NCBI GenBank assembly: GCA_041918675.1
Contig: JAYRVF010000014.1
Location: 1 to 64,000, forward strand
Length of the DNA stretch: 64,000 nt
Direction of reading: 5' to 3'
DNA from: SCUB01 sp041918675
GTDB lineage: Bacteria; Pseudomonadota; Alphaproteobacteria; Rhizobiales; Xanthobacteraceae
Shown piece after piece: positions 44,847 to 53,739 of this stretch (position 1 is the stretch's first letter; the number at the start of each line of letters is the position of its first letter). The notes under the pieces were generated by a model. That model saw nothing but the letters and a program-made list of their open reading frames with translations, was not told the origin of the DNA and did no database searches. A program made the translations under genes and the position numbers.

Positions 44847-45689
44847 ATGACCCAATTGCCATCACGAGCCGGTGTCGGCTTCAAACCCCAGCACTTCGCC
44901 GAAATCCTCGCCGATCCGGGAGCGCCCGCCTTTTTCGAGATTCACGCTGAGAACTACATGGGCGCCGGCGGCCCGCCGCATGCCCAACTTACCGCCTTGC
45001 GCGAACGCTTCGCGCTGTCGATCCACGGCGTCGGCCTATCCATCGGCGCGCCGGGGCCGCTCGACCGCGCCCACCTCGCCCGCCTGCGCCAACTTTGCGA
45101 CCGCTATCAGCCGGAAAGCTTTTCCGAGCATCTGGCCTGGTCGTCCCATGGCGGGGCCTTCCTCAACGACCTCCTGCCGCTGCCCTATACCGAGGAGACG
45201 CTCGCGCGCGTCGCCAGCCATATCGCGGAGACGCAGGACGCGCTCGGCCGCGTCATGCTCATTGAAAATCCCGCGACCTATGTGCGCTTCGCCTCCTCGA
45301 CCATTCCGGAGACCGAATTTCTCGCCGAAATCGTCCGACGCACCGGCTGCGGGCTGCTGCTCGACGTCAACAACGTCCATGTCTGCGCCGTCAACCACGG
45401 CTTCGACGCGGACGACTACCTCGACAGCTTTCCGATCGCGCATGCGCGCGAAATTCATCTGGCCGGCCACGATCAGGACGCCAGCCCCGGCGAGCCGCTG
45501 CTGATCGACGCGCATGGCTCCACCGTGGCCGATCCGGTCTGGCGGCTCTACGAACGGGCGATCGCCCGCCTTGGCCCCGTCGCGACGTTGATCGAGTGGG
45601 ACAACAACGTTCCCGAATGGCCGGTCCTGCGCGCCGAGGCGGACCGCGCCGACGCCCTCATCGCGCGCCTTCGCGCGAAAGCGGCCTGA
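44847..45689 (+). CDS. bufB: BufB, DUF692 RiPP-modifying oxidase
   Basis: 280 residues from ATG 44847. TIM-barrel of the DUF692/MNIO (MbnB-like) family with the iron-ligand motifs FFEIHAENYMG, SIHGVGLSIG, FSEHLAW, IENPATYV, LLLDVNNVHV and EIHLAGHD, LIDAHGS. These multinuclear iron oxygenases convert precursor Cys residues to thio-heterocycles. It acts with the partner BufC on BufA in the cytosol before export. No good ribosome binding site is visible; the open frame extends upstream but is not family-like. Confidence 0.92.
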   Translation: MTQLPSRAGVGFKPQHFAEILADPGAPAFFEIHAENYMGAGGPPHAQLTALRERFALSIHGVGLSIGAPGPLDRAHLARLRQLCDRYQPESFSEHLAWSSHGGAFLNDLLPLPYTEETLARVASHIAETQDALGRVMLIENPATYVRFASSTIPETEFLAEIVRRTGCGLLLDVNNVHVCAVNHGFDADDYLDSFPIAHAREIHLAGHDQDASPGEPLLIDAHGSTVADPVWRLYERAIARLGPVATLIEWDNNVPEWPVLRAEADRADALIARLRAKAA

Positions 45690-45709
45690 CCCGATCCATG
45701 GAGAGCCCG

Positions 45710-46552
45710 ATGACTCCGGCATTGCCACCGACGATGACGCAAGCGACGCCCACCCCGCCATCCGCGCTTCAGGACGAATTCGCCCGCGCATTGCTCGATC
45801 CCGAACGCGAGGTTCCCGCCGACATGAGCGCGCGCGACGGCGACATCGACCGCCGCTTCGCCGTCTATCGCAACAATGTCGTCACCGGACTGATCGACGC
45901 CCTGCGCGCGGGATTTCCCGCCGTCGAGCGCATCGTCGGCGAGGAATTCTTCGTCGCGATGGCGCATGTCTATGTCCGCGCGCGACCGCCGCGCGCGCCG
46001 ATGATGTTCCTGTTCGGCGACGATTTCGGCGATTTCATCGCCACCTTCCCGCCGGCGGCCGAAATCCCCTACCTCGCCGACATCGCCCGCGTCGAGACCG
46101 CGCGCCTGAGCGCTTTCCATGCCGCCGATGAAGCCCCGCTCGAAGCGGCCGCGCTCGCCGGTCAAGCGCCCGGGGCGCTTTTCGAACTCCGCGTCACCAC
46201 GCATCCGAGCCTTCACGTCGTGCGCTCCGCCTACCCGATCGCGACGATCTGGGCCATGAACGCCGGCATCACCGAGCCCGCGCCGATCGAGGATTGGACC
46301 GGCGAGGACGTCGCGGTCGCCCGGCCTTACGCCGACGTGACGATCCAGCGCCTGCGTCCCGGGGCGGCGATCCTGCTCGATCTGCTCGGCGACGCGGGGG
46401 GCGGCACCTCCCTCACGCTCGGCGCGGCGATCGCGCGCGTCGCGGCGCAGTTCCCCGAATTCGATCCAGTCGCCGTCCTCGCCGATATTCTCGGCGCAGG
46501 CCTTCTGACCGGATCGCCCCGCTCCTCTCGCTCCGACCCGGAGGCCCCATGA
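45710..46552 (+). CDS. bufC: BufC, DUF2063 partner of BufB
   Basis: 280 residues from ATG 45710 (ggagag four bases upstream). The N-terminal DUF2063 domain shows LQDEFARALLDP, RRFAVYRNNVVTGLIDALRAGFPAVERIVGEEFFVAMAHVYV and PYLADIARVETARLSAFHA. The protein pairs with DUF692 enzymes and presents the precursor peptide. Its stop overlaps the bufD start (ATGA). Confidence 0.92.
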   Translation: MTPALPPTMTQATPTPPSALQDEFARALLDPEREVPADMSARDGDIDRRFAVYRNNVVTGLIDALRAGFPAVERIVGEEFFVAMAHVYVRARPPRAPMMFLFGDDFGDFIATFPPAAEIPYLADIARVETARLSAFHAADEAPLEAAALAGQAPGALFELRVTTHPSLHVVRSAYPIATIWAMNAGITEPAPIEDWTGEDVAVARPYADVTIQRLRPGAAILLDLLGDAGGGTSLTLGAAIARVAAQFPEFDPVAVLADILGAGLLTGSPRSSRSDPEAP

Positions 46553-47031
46553 CCATCCTCGGCACCACCCAGGCCCATCCGGTCGCGGCGCCCACGCGTC
46601 TCGTCCGCTCGATCATCGCGCTGATGGAGCGCGTTCCCCACGCGATCATCGGGCTTGCCGCGCGCGTCTTTCCCGCCGCCGTGTTCTGGCAGTCCGGCCA
46701 GACCAAGGTCGACGGCTGGCGCGTCACCGAAAGCGCCATCGCGCTGTTTCGCGAGGAATACGCGCTGCCGCTCCTCAATCCGACGCTCGGGGCGCATCTG
46801 GCGGCCTTCGCCGAACATTTCTTTCCGTTGCTTCTGGTCGTCGGACTGGCCAGCCGTTTCGCCGCGCTCGCGCTGCTCGGCATGACGGCGATCATCGAGA
46901 TCTTCGTCTATCCCGACGCCTGGCCGACGCATGGCGTCTGGGCGGCCTGCTTCCTGATGACCATCGCGCGCGGGCCCGGCGCGATCTCGCTCGACGCGCT
47001 GATCGCGCGGCGCTTCGCCGCCCAAGGCTAG
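46549..47031 (+). CDS. bufD: BufD, DoxX family membrane protein
   Basis: 160 residues, four membrane helices, DoxX family (RVFPAAVFWQSGQTKVDGW, FAEHFFPLLLVVGLASRFAALALLGM). DoxX proteins close many bufferin operons; a role in electron supply or export of the modified peptide has been suggested but is not settled. Translationally coupled to bufC. Confidence 0.9.
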   Translation: MTILGTTQAHPVAAPTRLVRSIIALMERVPHAIIGLAARVFPAAVFWQSGQTKVDGWRVTESAIALFREEYALPLLNPTLGAHLAAFAEHFFPLLLVVGLASRFAALALLGMTAIIEIFVYPDAWPTHGVWAACFLMTIARGPGAISLDALIARRFAAQG

Positions 47032-47157
47032 CGGGCCGCCGAAGGCGCGCTCGCGGCGCCCCGAAAGTTGACGGAAAATTCCGCTTTTTCGCCGTCTTGA
47101 CGACACGGCGCGCGCCTTTGCTCCGCCCCTCGAAGCCACGACGAGGGGACAACGACG

Positions 47158-47949
47158 ATGCGCGATCGAATTCTTGTGGCGCTGACGGTCGTCACGATCG
47201 GAACTTTCGCGGGCATGCCGGCGACGGCCTGCGAATTGGGATCCGGCGAGCCCTGCGCCGCGGAGACCGGGCAGGCCCCGGGGGTTCAGAAAACGGACGC
47301 CGCGGGCGCGCCGATGCGTCTCGCGGAACGGCCCCGCGCCCGCGCCACGCGCTATCGCTATGTCGGCGGACGATCGGTCCACGCGCGCGCGCGGGAGAGC
47401 TTCCGCCGCGCCCGCGCGCAGGTGATCGACAAGGCGCCGCCGTCGAAGGAGAACTTCCCCGTGCGGTTGTTCGACGCGGCGGCCGAAAAGCCCGCCGGCG
47501 ACGCGCCGCGAGCCGGCTCGGCACAAGCCGCGCCAATTCAGGCCGCGCCGACAGTCTTGCAGGTACCGGCCAGCGCCTTCCCGGCGATGTCGTCGATGCC
47601 GGCCGTCGCCTATCCCGTATTCGATTTCACCCAGGCTCCGGCGCGAACTTCCGCCCAAACGCCCGCGCAAGCTCCCACGCAAGCGCCCGCCGCGACGCAA
47701 GTCCTGACGGCGGCCGAGTTCAATGAACTCGATCGCGCCGCAAGCCCGGCGGCCGGCGCGACCCCGGTCGCCGCCGGGTCGGAGATCCCGCCGTCATCGG
47801 AGGATTCGACTTTCGCGTTCCTTGCCCGTTTCACCGAACGACTGGTCGAGCCGTCGGGTGATCAGGGCGCGACCGCCATCGGGCGCATGTTCGTCGGTTT
47901 CGCCGTTCTCCTGGCCGTGGCCTCGGCGCTCCGCCTGATCTTCGCGTAA
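47158..47949 (+). CDS. Secreted or tail-anchored Ala/Pro-rich protein, unknown
   Basis: 263 residues. Signal peptide (about 1-24) with two cysteines just after it (CELGSGEPC). An Arg-rich segment is followed by a long Ala/Pro/Gln-rich linker containing repeats of the type QAPTQAPA. The protein ends in a hydrophobic C-terminal helix (~240-262). It looks like an envelope-spanning linker protein. No family recognised. It lies 126 bases after bufD on the same strand, so co-regulation is possible but unproven. Confidence 0.65.
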   Translation: MRDRILVALTVVTIGTFAGMPATACELGSGEPCAAETGQAPGVQKTDAAGAPMRLAERPRARATRYRYVGGRSVHARARESFRRARAQVIDKAPPSKENFPVRLFDAAAEKPAGDAPRAGSAQAAPIQAAPTVLQVPASAFPAMSSMPAVAYPVFDFTQAPARTSAQTPAQAPTQAPAATQVLTAAEFNELDRAASPAAGATPVAAGSEIPPSSEDSTFAFLARFTERLVEPSGDQGATAIGRMFVGFAVLLAVASALRLIFA

Positions 47950-48098
47950 CGCGCGAACCGGCCCGCGCCCCCGGGGCGCCGGCGTTGCGTCCCCCTTGCA
48001 CCCTCATGGCCGAGCGGGCAGATTGACGGCGCCCGCGGGCCTTTCCCCGCGGCACCAAAATTCGCCGTTCCTTCCTTTCCCATCAGCGCGGGGCCGCC

Positions 48099-48881
48099 AT
48101 GACCGACAACCAGGACATCATCGTTGAACGCAAGGGCGCCGTCGGCATCGTCCGCCTCAACCGGCCGAAAATGCTCAACGCGCTGTCGTTCGGCGTGCTG
48201 CTCCTGATCGCCGAGGCGATCGACGAATTGGACGGCGACGAATCGGTCGGATGCATCATCGTCACCGGCAGCGAGAAGGCCTTCGCCGCCGGCGCCGACA
48301 TCAAGGAGATGCAGCCGAAAAGCTATGTCGACATGGTCAAGGCCGACTTCATGACGCACGCGCGCGGCGACCGCGTCTTCACCTGCCGCAAGCCGACGAT
48401 CGCGGCGGTGGCGGGCTTCGCGCTCGGCGGCGGCTGCGAGCTGGCGATGATGTGCGATTTCATCATCGCCGCCGACACCGCGAAATTCGGCCAGCCCGAA
48501 ATCACGCTTGGAACCATTCCCGGCCTCGGCGGAACGCAGCGCCTGATCCGCTCGGTCGGCAAGTCCAAGGCGATGGACCTCTGCCTCACCGGCCGCATGA
48601 TGGACGCGGCGGAAGCCGAACGCTGCGGCCTCGTCGCCCGCGTCGTGCCGGCCGACAAATTGATGGACGAGGCGCTCGCCGCCGCGAACAAGATCGCCGC
48701 GATGTCGCTGATCGCGACCATGGCGGTGAAGGAGGCGATCAACCGCGCCGAGGAGATGCCGCTCGCCGAAGGCCTGCTGTTCGAGCGCGCGCGCTTTCAG
48801 GGCACCTTCGCCACCGACGACCGCAAGGAAGGCATGGCCGCCTTCGTCGAGAAGCGCGCGCCGAAATTCACCAACCGCTAG
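48099..48881 (+). CDS. Enoyl-CoA hydratase
   Basis: 260 residues, crotonase fold. Oxyanion-hole motifs GADIKEM and AGFALGGGCELAM are present, as are the two catalytic Glu positions (GGCELAMMCDF and GQPEITLGTIPGLGGTQRL). It hydrates trans-2-enoyl-CoA in fatty-acid breakdown; very close to short-chain enoyl-CoA hydratases of alphaproteobacteria. Monocistronic here. Confidence 0.95.
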   Translation: MTDNQDIIVERKGAVGIVRLNRPKMLNALSFGVLLLIAEAIDELDGDESVGCIIVTGSEKAFAAGADIKEMQPKSYVDMVKADFMTHARGDRVFTCRKPTIAAVAGFALGGGCELAMMCDFIIAADTAKFGQPEITLGTIPGLGGTQRLIRSVGKSKAMDLCLTGRMMDAAEAERCGLVARVVPADKLMDEALAAANKIAAMSLIATMAVKEAINRAEEMPLAEGLLFERARFQGTFATDDRKEGMAAFVEKRAPKFTNR

Positions 48882-48925
48882 AGCGGATCCCGCTGAAGTT
48901 GGAACCGGCTTCACGTCCGGCCGCG
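48879..48925. repeat. Degenerate intergenic repeat after the hydratase gene
   Basis: tagagcggatcccgctga followed by gttggaaccggcttcac resembles the widespread Hyphomicrobiales intergenic repeat with an AGAGC...GGAACCGG core. Only one arm is recognisable, so the assignment is weak. Confidence 0.3.
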
Positions 48926-48990
48926 CGCCGGCGATTTGAATCGGCGAGCGCCATTTCCGGACGTGCGGGTCCGCCTCGCCCGATCGCGCG

Positions 48991-49407
48991 CTAGCGCTGG
49001 ATCGGCATTTTGCGACCCTCATTGTCGATCGCGACGAATGTGAAGCAACCTTCGGTCACCAAGATCGCGTGCGTCTGCGCGCGCCGCATGACCCACGCCT
49101 CGATCCGCACCGCGACCGAGGTCGTGCCGATGCGGATGAGGTCGGTATAGACCGATACGACATCTCCGACGAACACCGGCTTACGGAAGGTCATGGTGTC
49201 GATCGCCACCGTCGAGACCCGATGGCCGGCGACCTTCGAGGCGAAGATGCCGCCGGCGAGGTCCATCTGGCTCAGCAACCAGCCGCCGAAAATGTCGCCG
49301 TTCTCGTTGGTGTCGGCCGGCATCGCCATGGTGCGCAAGGAGAGGTCGCCGCGCGGAGTGGCGGAAGGCTCGGACTTGGATCCGGTCGAAGGCGTGGATC
49401 GGGTCAT
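48991..49407 (-). CDS. Acyl-CoA thioesterase, YciA type
   Basis: 138 residues, single hotdog domain. NENGDIFGGWLLSQMDLAGGIFA contains the catalytic Asn/Asp region, and VSTVAIDTMTFRKPVFVGDVV the second conserved block. It hydrolyses acyl-CoA thioesters in the cytosol. Convergent with the enoyl-CoA hydratase gene, with an obvious metabolic relation. Confidence 0.92.
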   Translation of the reverse strand: MTRSTPSTGSKSEPSATPRGDLSLRTMAMPADTNENGDIFGGWLLSQMDLAGGIFASKVAGHRVSTVAIDTMTFRKPVFVGDVVSVYTDLIRIGTTSVAVRIEAWVMRRAQTHAILVTEGCFTFVAIDNEGRKMPIQR

Positions 49408-49536
49408 GCGGGATTTGCCTCGTGAAATCGCCTGATCATGGCGTCGTACCTGCCCCAGGCCGATTCGTCAGGACCCATGAGTTACGCAAAAAACGCATAC
49501 CTCGATTCGGCGATATTCTGCCACTGAGGCGGACCC

Positions 49537-49550
49537 TTGATTCAAATCAT
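49537..49550. promoter_or_regulatory. FNR/FixK-like box upstream of the octaheme cytochrome
   Basis: TTGAT-TCAA-ATCAT matches 9 of 10 defined positions of the FNR/FixK palindrome TTGAT-N4-ATCAA. It lies 89 bases before the cytochrome start, with an AT-rich core promoter region (49574-49600) between, a suitable distance for activation under low oxygen. Confidence 0.6.
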
Positions 49551-49638
49551 GGTCCAAAGGCATTTTGGAGCTGACATTTTCATATATGCAAATATAAGAA
49601 TGTTCGAAATTGGTGAATTGGGGACGGGAGCACGGATC

Positions 49639-51240
49639 ATGGCGAGGTATCTAGCACCGCTCGCGATCGCAATCCTCGGATCGCTTGTTATTTCGGCTCC
49701 GACACACGCCGAATACACGAATTTCAAGCTCAATACGACCGCGGACCACACGAAATTCAAGGAATTGCAGAAGCCTTTTGCGACCGGCCCCGACGTGACG
49801 GCAGCGTGTTTGAGCTGCCACACGGAAGCGGCCAAGCAGGTCCACCGCACCAAACATTGGAAATGGGAGTTCCTGAACCCCGAATCGAAGCAGCTCCTCG
49901 GCAAGAAAAACGTTCTCAACAATTTCTGCATCTCGATCCCGTCCAATTACCCCTACTGTACGAGCTGTCACATCGGCTACGGCTGGACCGACGCCAGCTA
50001 TGACTTCACCGTCGAGAACAACGTCGACTGCCTCTCCTGCCACGACACCACCGGCGCCTATAAGAAGTACCCGGGCTTCGCCGGTCACCCGCTCTACAAG
50101 GACACCGAGATCCCGCCGGGCTCCGGCAAGATCACCAAGGCGCCCGACCTGTCCAAGATCGCGCAGAAGGTCGGCAAGACGAGCCGCGACACCTGCGGGG
50201 CCTGCCATTTCAACGGCGGCGGCGGCGACGGGGTCAAGCACGGCGACATGGATTCCTCGCTCGCGGCTCCGGACAAGGCGCTCGACGTCCACATGGACGC
50301 CTCCGGCCTCGATTTCACCTGCGGCACTTGCCACAAGGGCTCGGCCCATGACGTCGCGGGCAGCCGCTACACGCCGGTCGCCATGCCCAAGGGCGGCGCG
50401 ATGATGCGCGGCAAGGAAGAGGCCAAGAGCCCGACGACCTGCGTGGCCTGCCACGGCAACACCCCGCACAAGAGCGAGGCGCGCCTCAACCTGCACGCCG
50501 AAAAGATCGCGTGCCAGACCTGCCACATCCCGAAGATCGCGCGCGGCGGCGTCGCCACCAAGATCACCTGGGACTGGTCGACCGCCGGCAAGCTCAAGGA
50601 CGGCAAGCCCCAGATCATCAAGGATGAGAAGGGCCACATCATCTACGACTCGCGCAAAGGCGACTTCAGGCTCGCCGAGAACATCGCGCCGGAATATGTC
50701 TGGTTCAACGGCGAGGTGAAATACACGCTGCTCGGCGACAAGGTGTCGAAGGACAATGAGCCCGTCGGCATCAATCGCCTCGGCGGCGGACCCAACGACG
50801 GCAAGTCGCTGATCTGGCCGGTCAAGGTGTTCCGCGGCTCGCAGCCCTTCGATCCGGTCAACCAGACGCTGATCACGCCGCACACCGCCGGCACCGACGA
50901 GGCGGCCTATTGGTCGAATTTCGGCTGGGACAAGGCGATCGAGGTCGGCATGAAGACCTCGAACACGCCCTTCTCCGGCAAGTACGACTTCATCAAGACC
51001 GAGATGTCATGGCCGATCACGCACATGGTCGCGCCGAAGACCGAGGCGCTGGCCTGCGTCGAATGCCATGTCCGCGAGGGCGGACGGCTGGCCAAGATCA
51101 GCGGCGTCTACATGCCCGGGCGCGACCGCTGGGCGTTGCTCGACATGCTGATGGGATGGCTCGCCGCGCTCACGCTCGCCGGCGTGATCGGCCACGGCGC
51201 GCTGCGTTTCGTGATGTCGCGCAAATCGGCGAAGGCGTGA
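49639..51240 (+). CDS. Octaheme cytochrome c, tetrathionate reductase (OTR) family
   Basis: 533 residues from ATG 49639 (gggag eight bases upstream). Signal peptide 1-24. Eight CxxCH heme motifs at 57, 107, 131, 186, 228, 268, 292 and 473, the number and uneven spacing of the OTR family. One C-terminal membrane helix (502-525) anchors the protein to the periplasmic face. OTR enzymes reduce tetrathionate, nitrite or hydroxylamine in vitro; the natural substrate is unsure. Followed by cytochrome b, cytochrome c and a sulfur-compound transporter gene. Confidence 0.93.
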   Translation: MARYLAPLAIAILGSLVISAPTHAEYTNFKLNTTADHTKFKELQKPFATGPDVTAACLSCHTEAAKQVHRTKHWKWEFLNPESKQLLGKKNVLNNFCISIPSNYPYCTSCHIGYGWTDASYDFTVENNVDCLSCHDTTGAYKKYPGFAGHPLYKDTEIPPGSGKITKAPDLSKIAQKVGKTSRDTCGACHFNGGGGDGVKHGDMDSSLAAPDKALDVHMDASGLDFTCGTCHKGSAHDVAGSRYTPVAMPKGGAMMRGKEEAKSPTTCVACHGNTPHKSEARLNLHAEKIACQTCHIPKIARGGVATKITWDWSTAGKLKDGKPQIIKDEKGHIIYDSRKGDFRLAENIAPEYVWFNGEVKYTLLGDKVSKDNEPVGINRLGGGPNDGKSLIWPVKVFRGSQPFDPVNQTLITPHTAGTDEAAYWSNFGWDKAIEVGMKTSNTPFSGKYDFIKTEMSWPITHMVAPKTEALACVECHVREGGRLAKISGVYMPGRDRWALLDMLMGWLAALTLAGVIGHGALRFVMSRKSAKA

Positions 51241-51251
51241 GGGGGGATGTC

Positions 51252-51848
51252 ATGAGCGAACGAATTTACGTCTTCAAGCGCTTCGAGCGGTTCTGGCACT
51301 GGAGCCAGGCCGGCCTCATCATCTTCCTGATGCTGACGGGGTTCGAGGTCCACGGCGTCTACAAGCTGTTCGGCTTCGCCAAGGCGGTCGATTTGCACAC
51401 CACGGCGGCCTGGTGCCTGGTCGGGCTCTGGGTGTTCGCGATCTTCTGGCACTTCACCACCGGGGAATGGAAGCAGTACATCCCCACGCTGGAGAAGATC
51501 GGCGCCATGGCCGACTATTACAGCCGCGGCATTTTCGTCAACGCGCCGCATCCCTTCCGCCAGACCACGCTGCGCAAGCACAATCCGCTGCAGCGCATCT
51601 CCTATCTCGCCATCCTGCTCGTCGTCAGCCCGCTGATCTGGGTCACCGGCTGGCTCTATCTGTTCCACGGCGAATGGGGAAAGTGGGGCCTTTCCGGCCT
51701 CGAGCTGAAATGGGTCGCGCTCGGCCACACCCTCGGCGCGTTCATCATGCTCGTCTTCCTCATCGCCCATCTCTATCTCGCGACCGCCGGCCATACCGTG
51801 ACCTCGCACCTCAAGGCGATGATCACCGGCTGGGAGGAAGTGGATTGA
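51252..51848 (+). CDS. Cytochrome b (b561/Ni-hydrogenase type) membrane subunit
   Basis: 198 residues, four membrane helices. Heme-ligating His candidates are in FERFWHWSQAG, VDLHTTAAWC, IFWHFTTGEW and the last helix (LIAHLYLATAGHT). Probably oxidises quinol and passes electrons to the octaheme cytochrome. Its start lies 12 bases after that gene with ggggggatgtc as ribosome binding region. Confidence 0.92.
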   Translation: MSERIYVFKRFERFWHWSQAGLIIFLMLTGFEVHGVYKLFGFAKAVDLHTTAAWCLVGLWVFAIFWHFTTGEWKQYIPTLEKIGAMADYYSRGIFVNAPHPFRQTTLRKHNPLQRISYLAILLVVSPLIWVTGWLYLFHGEWGKWGLSGLELKWVALGHTLGAFIMLVFLIAHLYLATAGHTVTSHLKAMITGWEEVD

Positions 51849-51897
51849 TCGATCGGCGCGGCATTTCGGCCGGGCCCGTCCAACTCAGGAGACCAAC

Positions 51898-52287
51898 ATG
51901 AACCGCATCGTTGCCACCGCGCTCACCCTCGCCGCCGTGATCGGCGTCTCGTCGGCGGCGTCCGCCTATGACGGCGACTGGAAGCGCGGCCGCGTCTATT
52001 ATCGCGGCGTCTGCACGCCCTGCCACATGGCGGCGAAGCCGGAAGGCATCGCGCCGAACCAGTACACCAAGGCGGAATGGACCGCCTATCTCCAGGCCGA
52101 CAAGCACCAGGGCGGCAAGGAGACGGTGAAGCAGTTCATCTCGCAGCAGTTCCGCGCGTCCATCAAGGCCGGCAACAAGGTCGCCGAGAAGTTCGGCGCG
52201 GTGTCGGACGCCGATCTGTTCGAGGACGTGAAGGCCTTCGTCATCAACGGCGCCAAGGACGGCGACGCGCCCGCAACCTGCAACTAA
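51898..52287 (+). CDS. Periplasmic monoheme cytochrome c
   Basis: 129 residues. Signal peptide to about 23 (ASA-YDG). One heme motif CTPCHMAA at ~38. Other features are a Lys-rich middle and a C-terminal Cys (PATCN). Met ligands are scarce, so the sixth ligand is unclear. Probable electron carrier between the octaheme protein or cytochrome b and another partner. SD ggag before the ATG. Confidence 0.88.
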   Translation: MNRIVATALTLAAVIGVSSAASAYDGDWKRGRVYYRGVCTPCHMAAKPEGIAPNQYTKAEWTAYLQADKHQGGKETVKQFISQQFRASIKAGNKVAEKFGAVSDADLFEDVKAFVINGAKDGDAPATCN

Positions 52288-52349
52288 GACGACCCCGCAA
52301 CCGACGCGATCCGCGCGTCGCGCGGTCGCGCCAACCAAAGCGAACGGCC

Positions 52350-53594
52350 ATGAGCAGACCGGCAAACTGGATCGGCGGATTCGCCGAGGACTACAAGCGC
52401 GTCTTCGTCGAGGAATGGTCGCCGACATTCGGCGTCGTCCTTCTCGTCATCGCCATTCTGGCGCTGATGGCGAACGGATTGTTCTGGGGCATTTTCGGCG
52501 GCCTCAAATTGTGGGGCGACTGGTTCAACCAGTCGATCGGCCTCGGCCGCGTGCTCGGCCTGCCGGCCGAGCTCGACAGCCCGCTGATGCACCAGATGTC
52601 GCTGATGAACATGCTGCTCGTCGTCGGCGCCTTCGTCGCCGCGCTGATGTCGGGCAAGTTCACCGTCAACCGGCCGCCGAAGCTCGAATTCATCTGGGCC
52701 GCGTTCGGCGGCTCGTTGATGGGAACCGGCGCCGCGCTCGCCGGCGGCTGCACCACCGGCGGCTTCTTCACGCCGGTGCTGCATTCCTCGCCGGCCGGTT
52801 GGGCGATGTGGGCCGGCCTCGTCGTCGGCGCGCTGATCGGGCTCAAGGCGCTGCTGTGGACGCTCGACAACATCGAATGGGGCATGACGGCCCCGCCGGT
52901 CCGGTCGATGCCGCCGGCGCTGATTCGGCTGTTTCCCTTCATCGGACTTGCGATCGCGGTCGCGGTGCTGGTCTGGGCGGCGCGATGGTACGGCTCGGAC
53001 AACCAGCGCCTCGCCGCGCGCGCGGTCATCATCGTCGCCGGATTCGCCATGGGCTTCGTCATGCATCGCTCGCGCATCTGCTTCGCCCGCGCCTTCCGCG
53101 AGCCGTTCATGACCGGCGAAGGCACCATGACCAAGGCGATCATGGTCGGCATTCTGATCGGCGTGCCGATGGCCGCGCTGCTGTTCAAGGCCAAGACGAT
53201 CGATCCCTATATCGCCATCCCTCCGGTGTTCTGGATCGGCTCGCTCGTCGGCGGCGTCATCTTCGGCGTCGGCATGATCTTCGCGGGCGGCTGCGCCTCG
53301 GGCGCGCTCTGGCGCATGGGCGAAGGTCATCTCAAGCTGTGGGTGGCGACGTTCTTCTTCGCCTGGAGCGGCTCGATCGCCTATGCCGTGCTCAAGAAGA
53401 CCGGCCTGACCGTGTCGGAGGACAATCTCGACGACCCGTTCAACGGACTGATGACAAAGCTCGGCGTGCAGACCTTCCTGCCGAATTCGCTCGGCGGCTG
53501 GGGCGCGGCCTTCGCCGTCGCGGCGATCCTGCTTCTCCTTTGGTACGCCTTCGTGCGCTACAACGAATCGACGGAGAAATTCACCGTTCTCTAG
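52350..53594 (+). CDS. YeeE/YedE (TsuA-type) sulfur-compound transporter
   Basis: 414 residues from ATG 52350, about ten to eleven membrane helices in two repeats. Conserved Cys motifs characteristic of TsuA/YeeE are present: GGCTTGGFF in the first half, and RSRICFARAF and GGCASGALWRMG in the second. TsuA takes up thiosulfate; YedE relatives have been linked to selenium or sulfur traffic. Placed after three cytochromes of an OTR-type chain, it suggests handling of sulfur oxyanions or their reduction products. Confidence 0.9.
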   Translation: MSRPANWIGGFAEDYKRVFVEEWSPTFGVVLLVIAILALMANGLFWGIFGGLKLWGDWFNQSIGLGRVLGLPAELDSPLMHQMSLMNMLLVVGAFVAALMSGKFTVNRPPKLEFIWAAFGGSLMGTGAALAGGCTTGGFFTPVLHSSPAGWAMWAGLVVGALIGLKALLWTLDNIEWGMTAPPVRSMPPALIRLFPFIGLAIAVAVLVWAARWYGSDNQRLAARAVIIVAGFAMGFVMHRSRICFARAFREPFMTGEGTMTKAIMVGILIGVPMAALLFKAKTIDPYIAIPPVFWIGSLVGGVIFGVGMIFAGGCASGALWRMGEGHLKLWVATFFFAWSGSIAYAVLKKTGLTVSEDNLDDPFNGLMTKLGVQTFLPNSLGGWGAAFAVAAILLLLWYAFVRYNESTEKFTVL

Positions 53595-53739
53595 CAAACT
53601 TTGGCGGGAGCTCGCTGGCGCGCCAAGGCGTCGGCGGCGCGCCGATCGCCGCCCGGGGATGTTTTTGGTCCCTCCCGCGCGGCTCCGTGCTAGCATTCGC
53701 GTCGCGTGAATCGGGATGTTGTCCGGGATTTGGCGGGAA

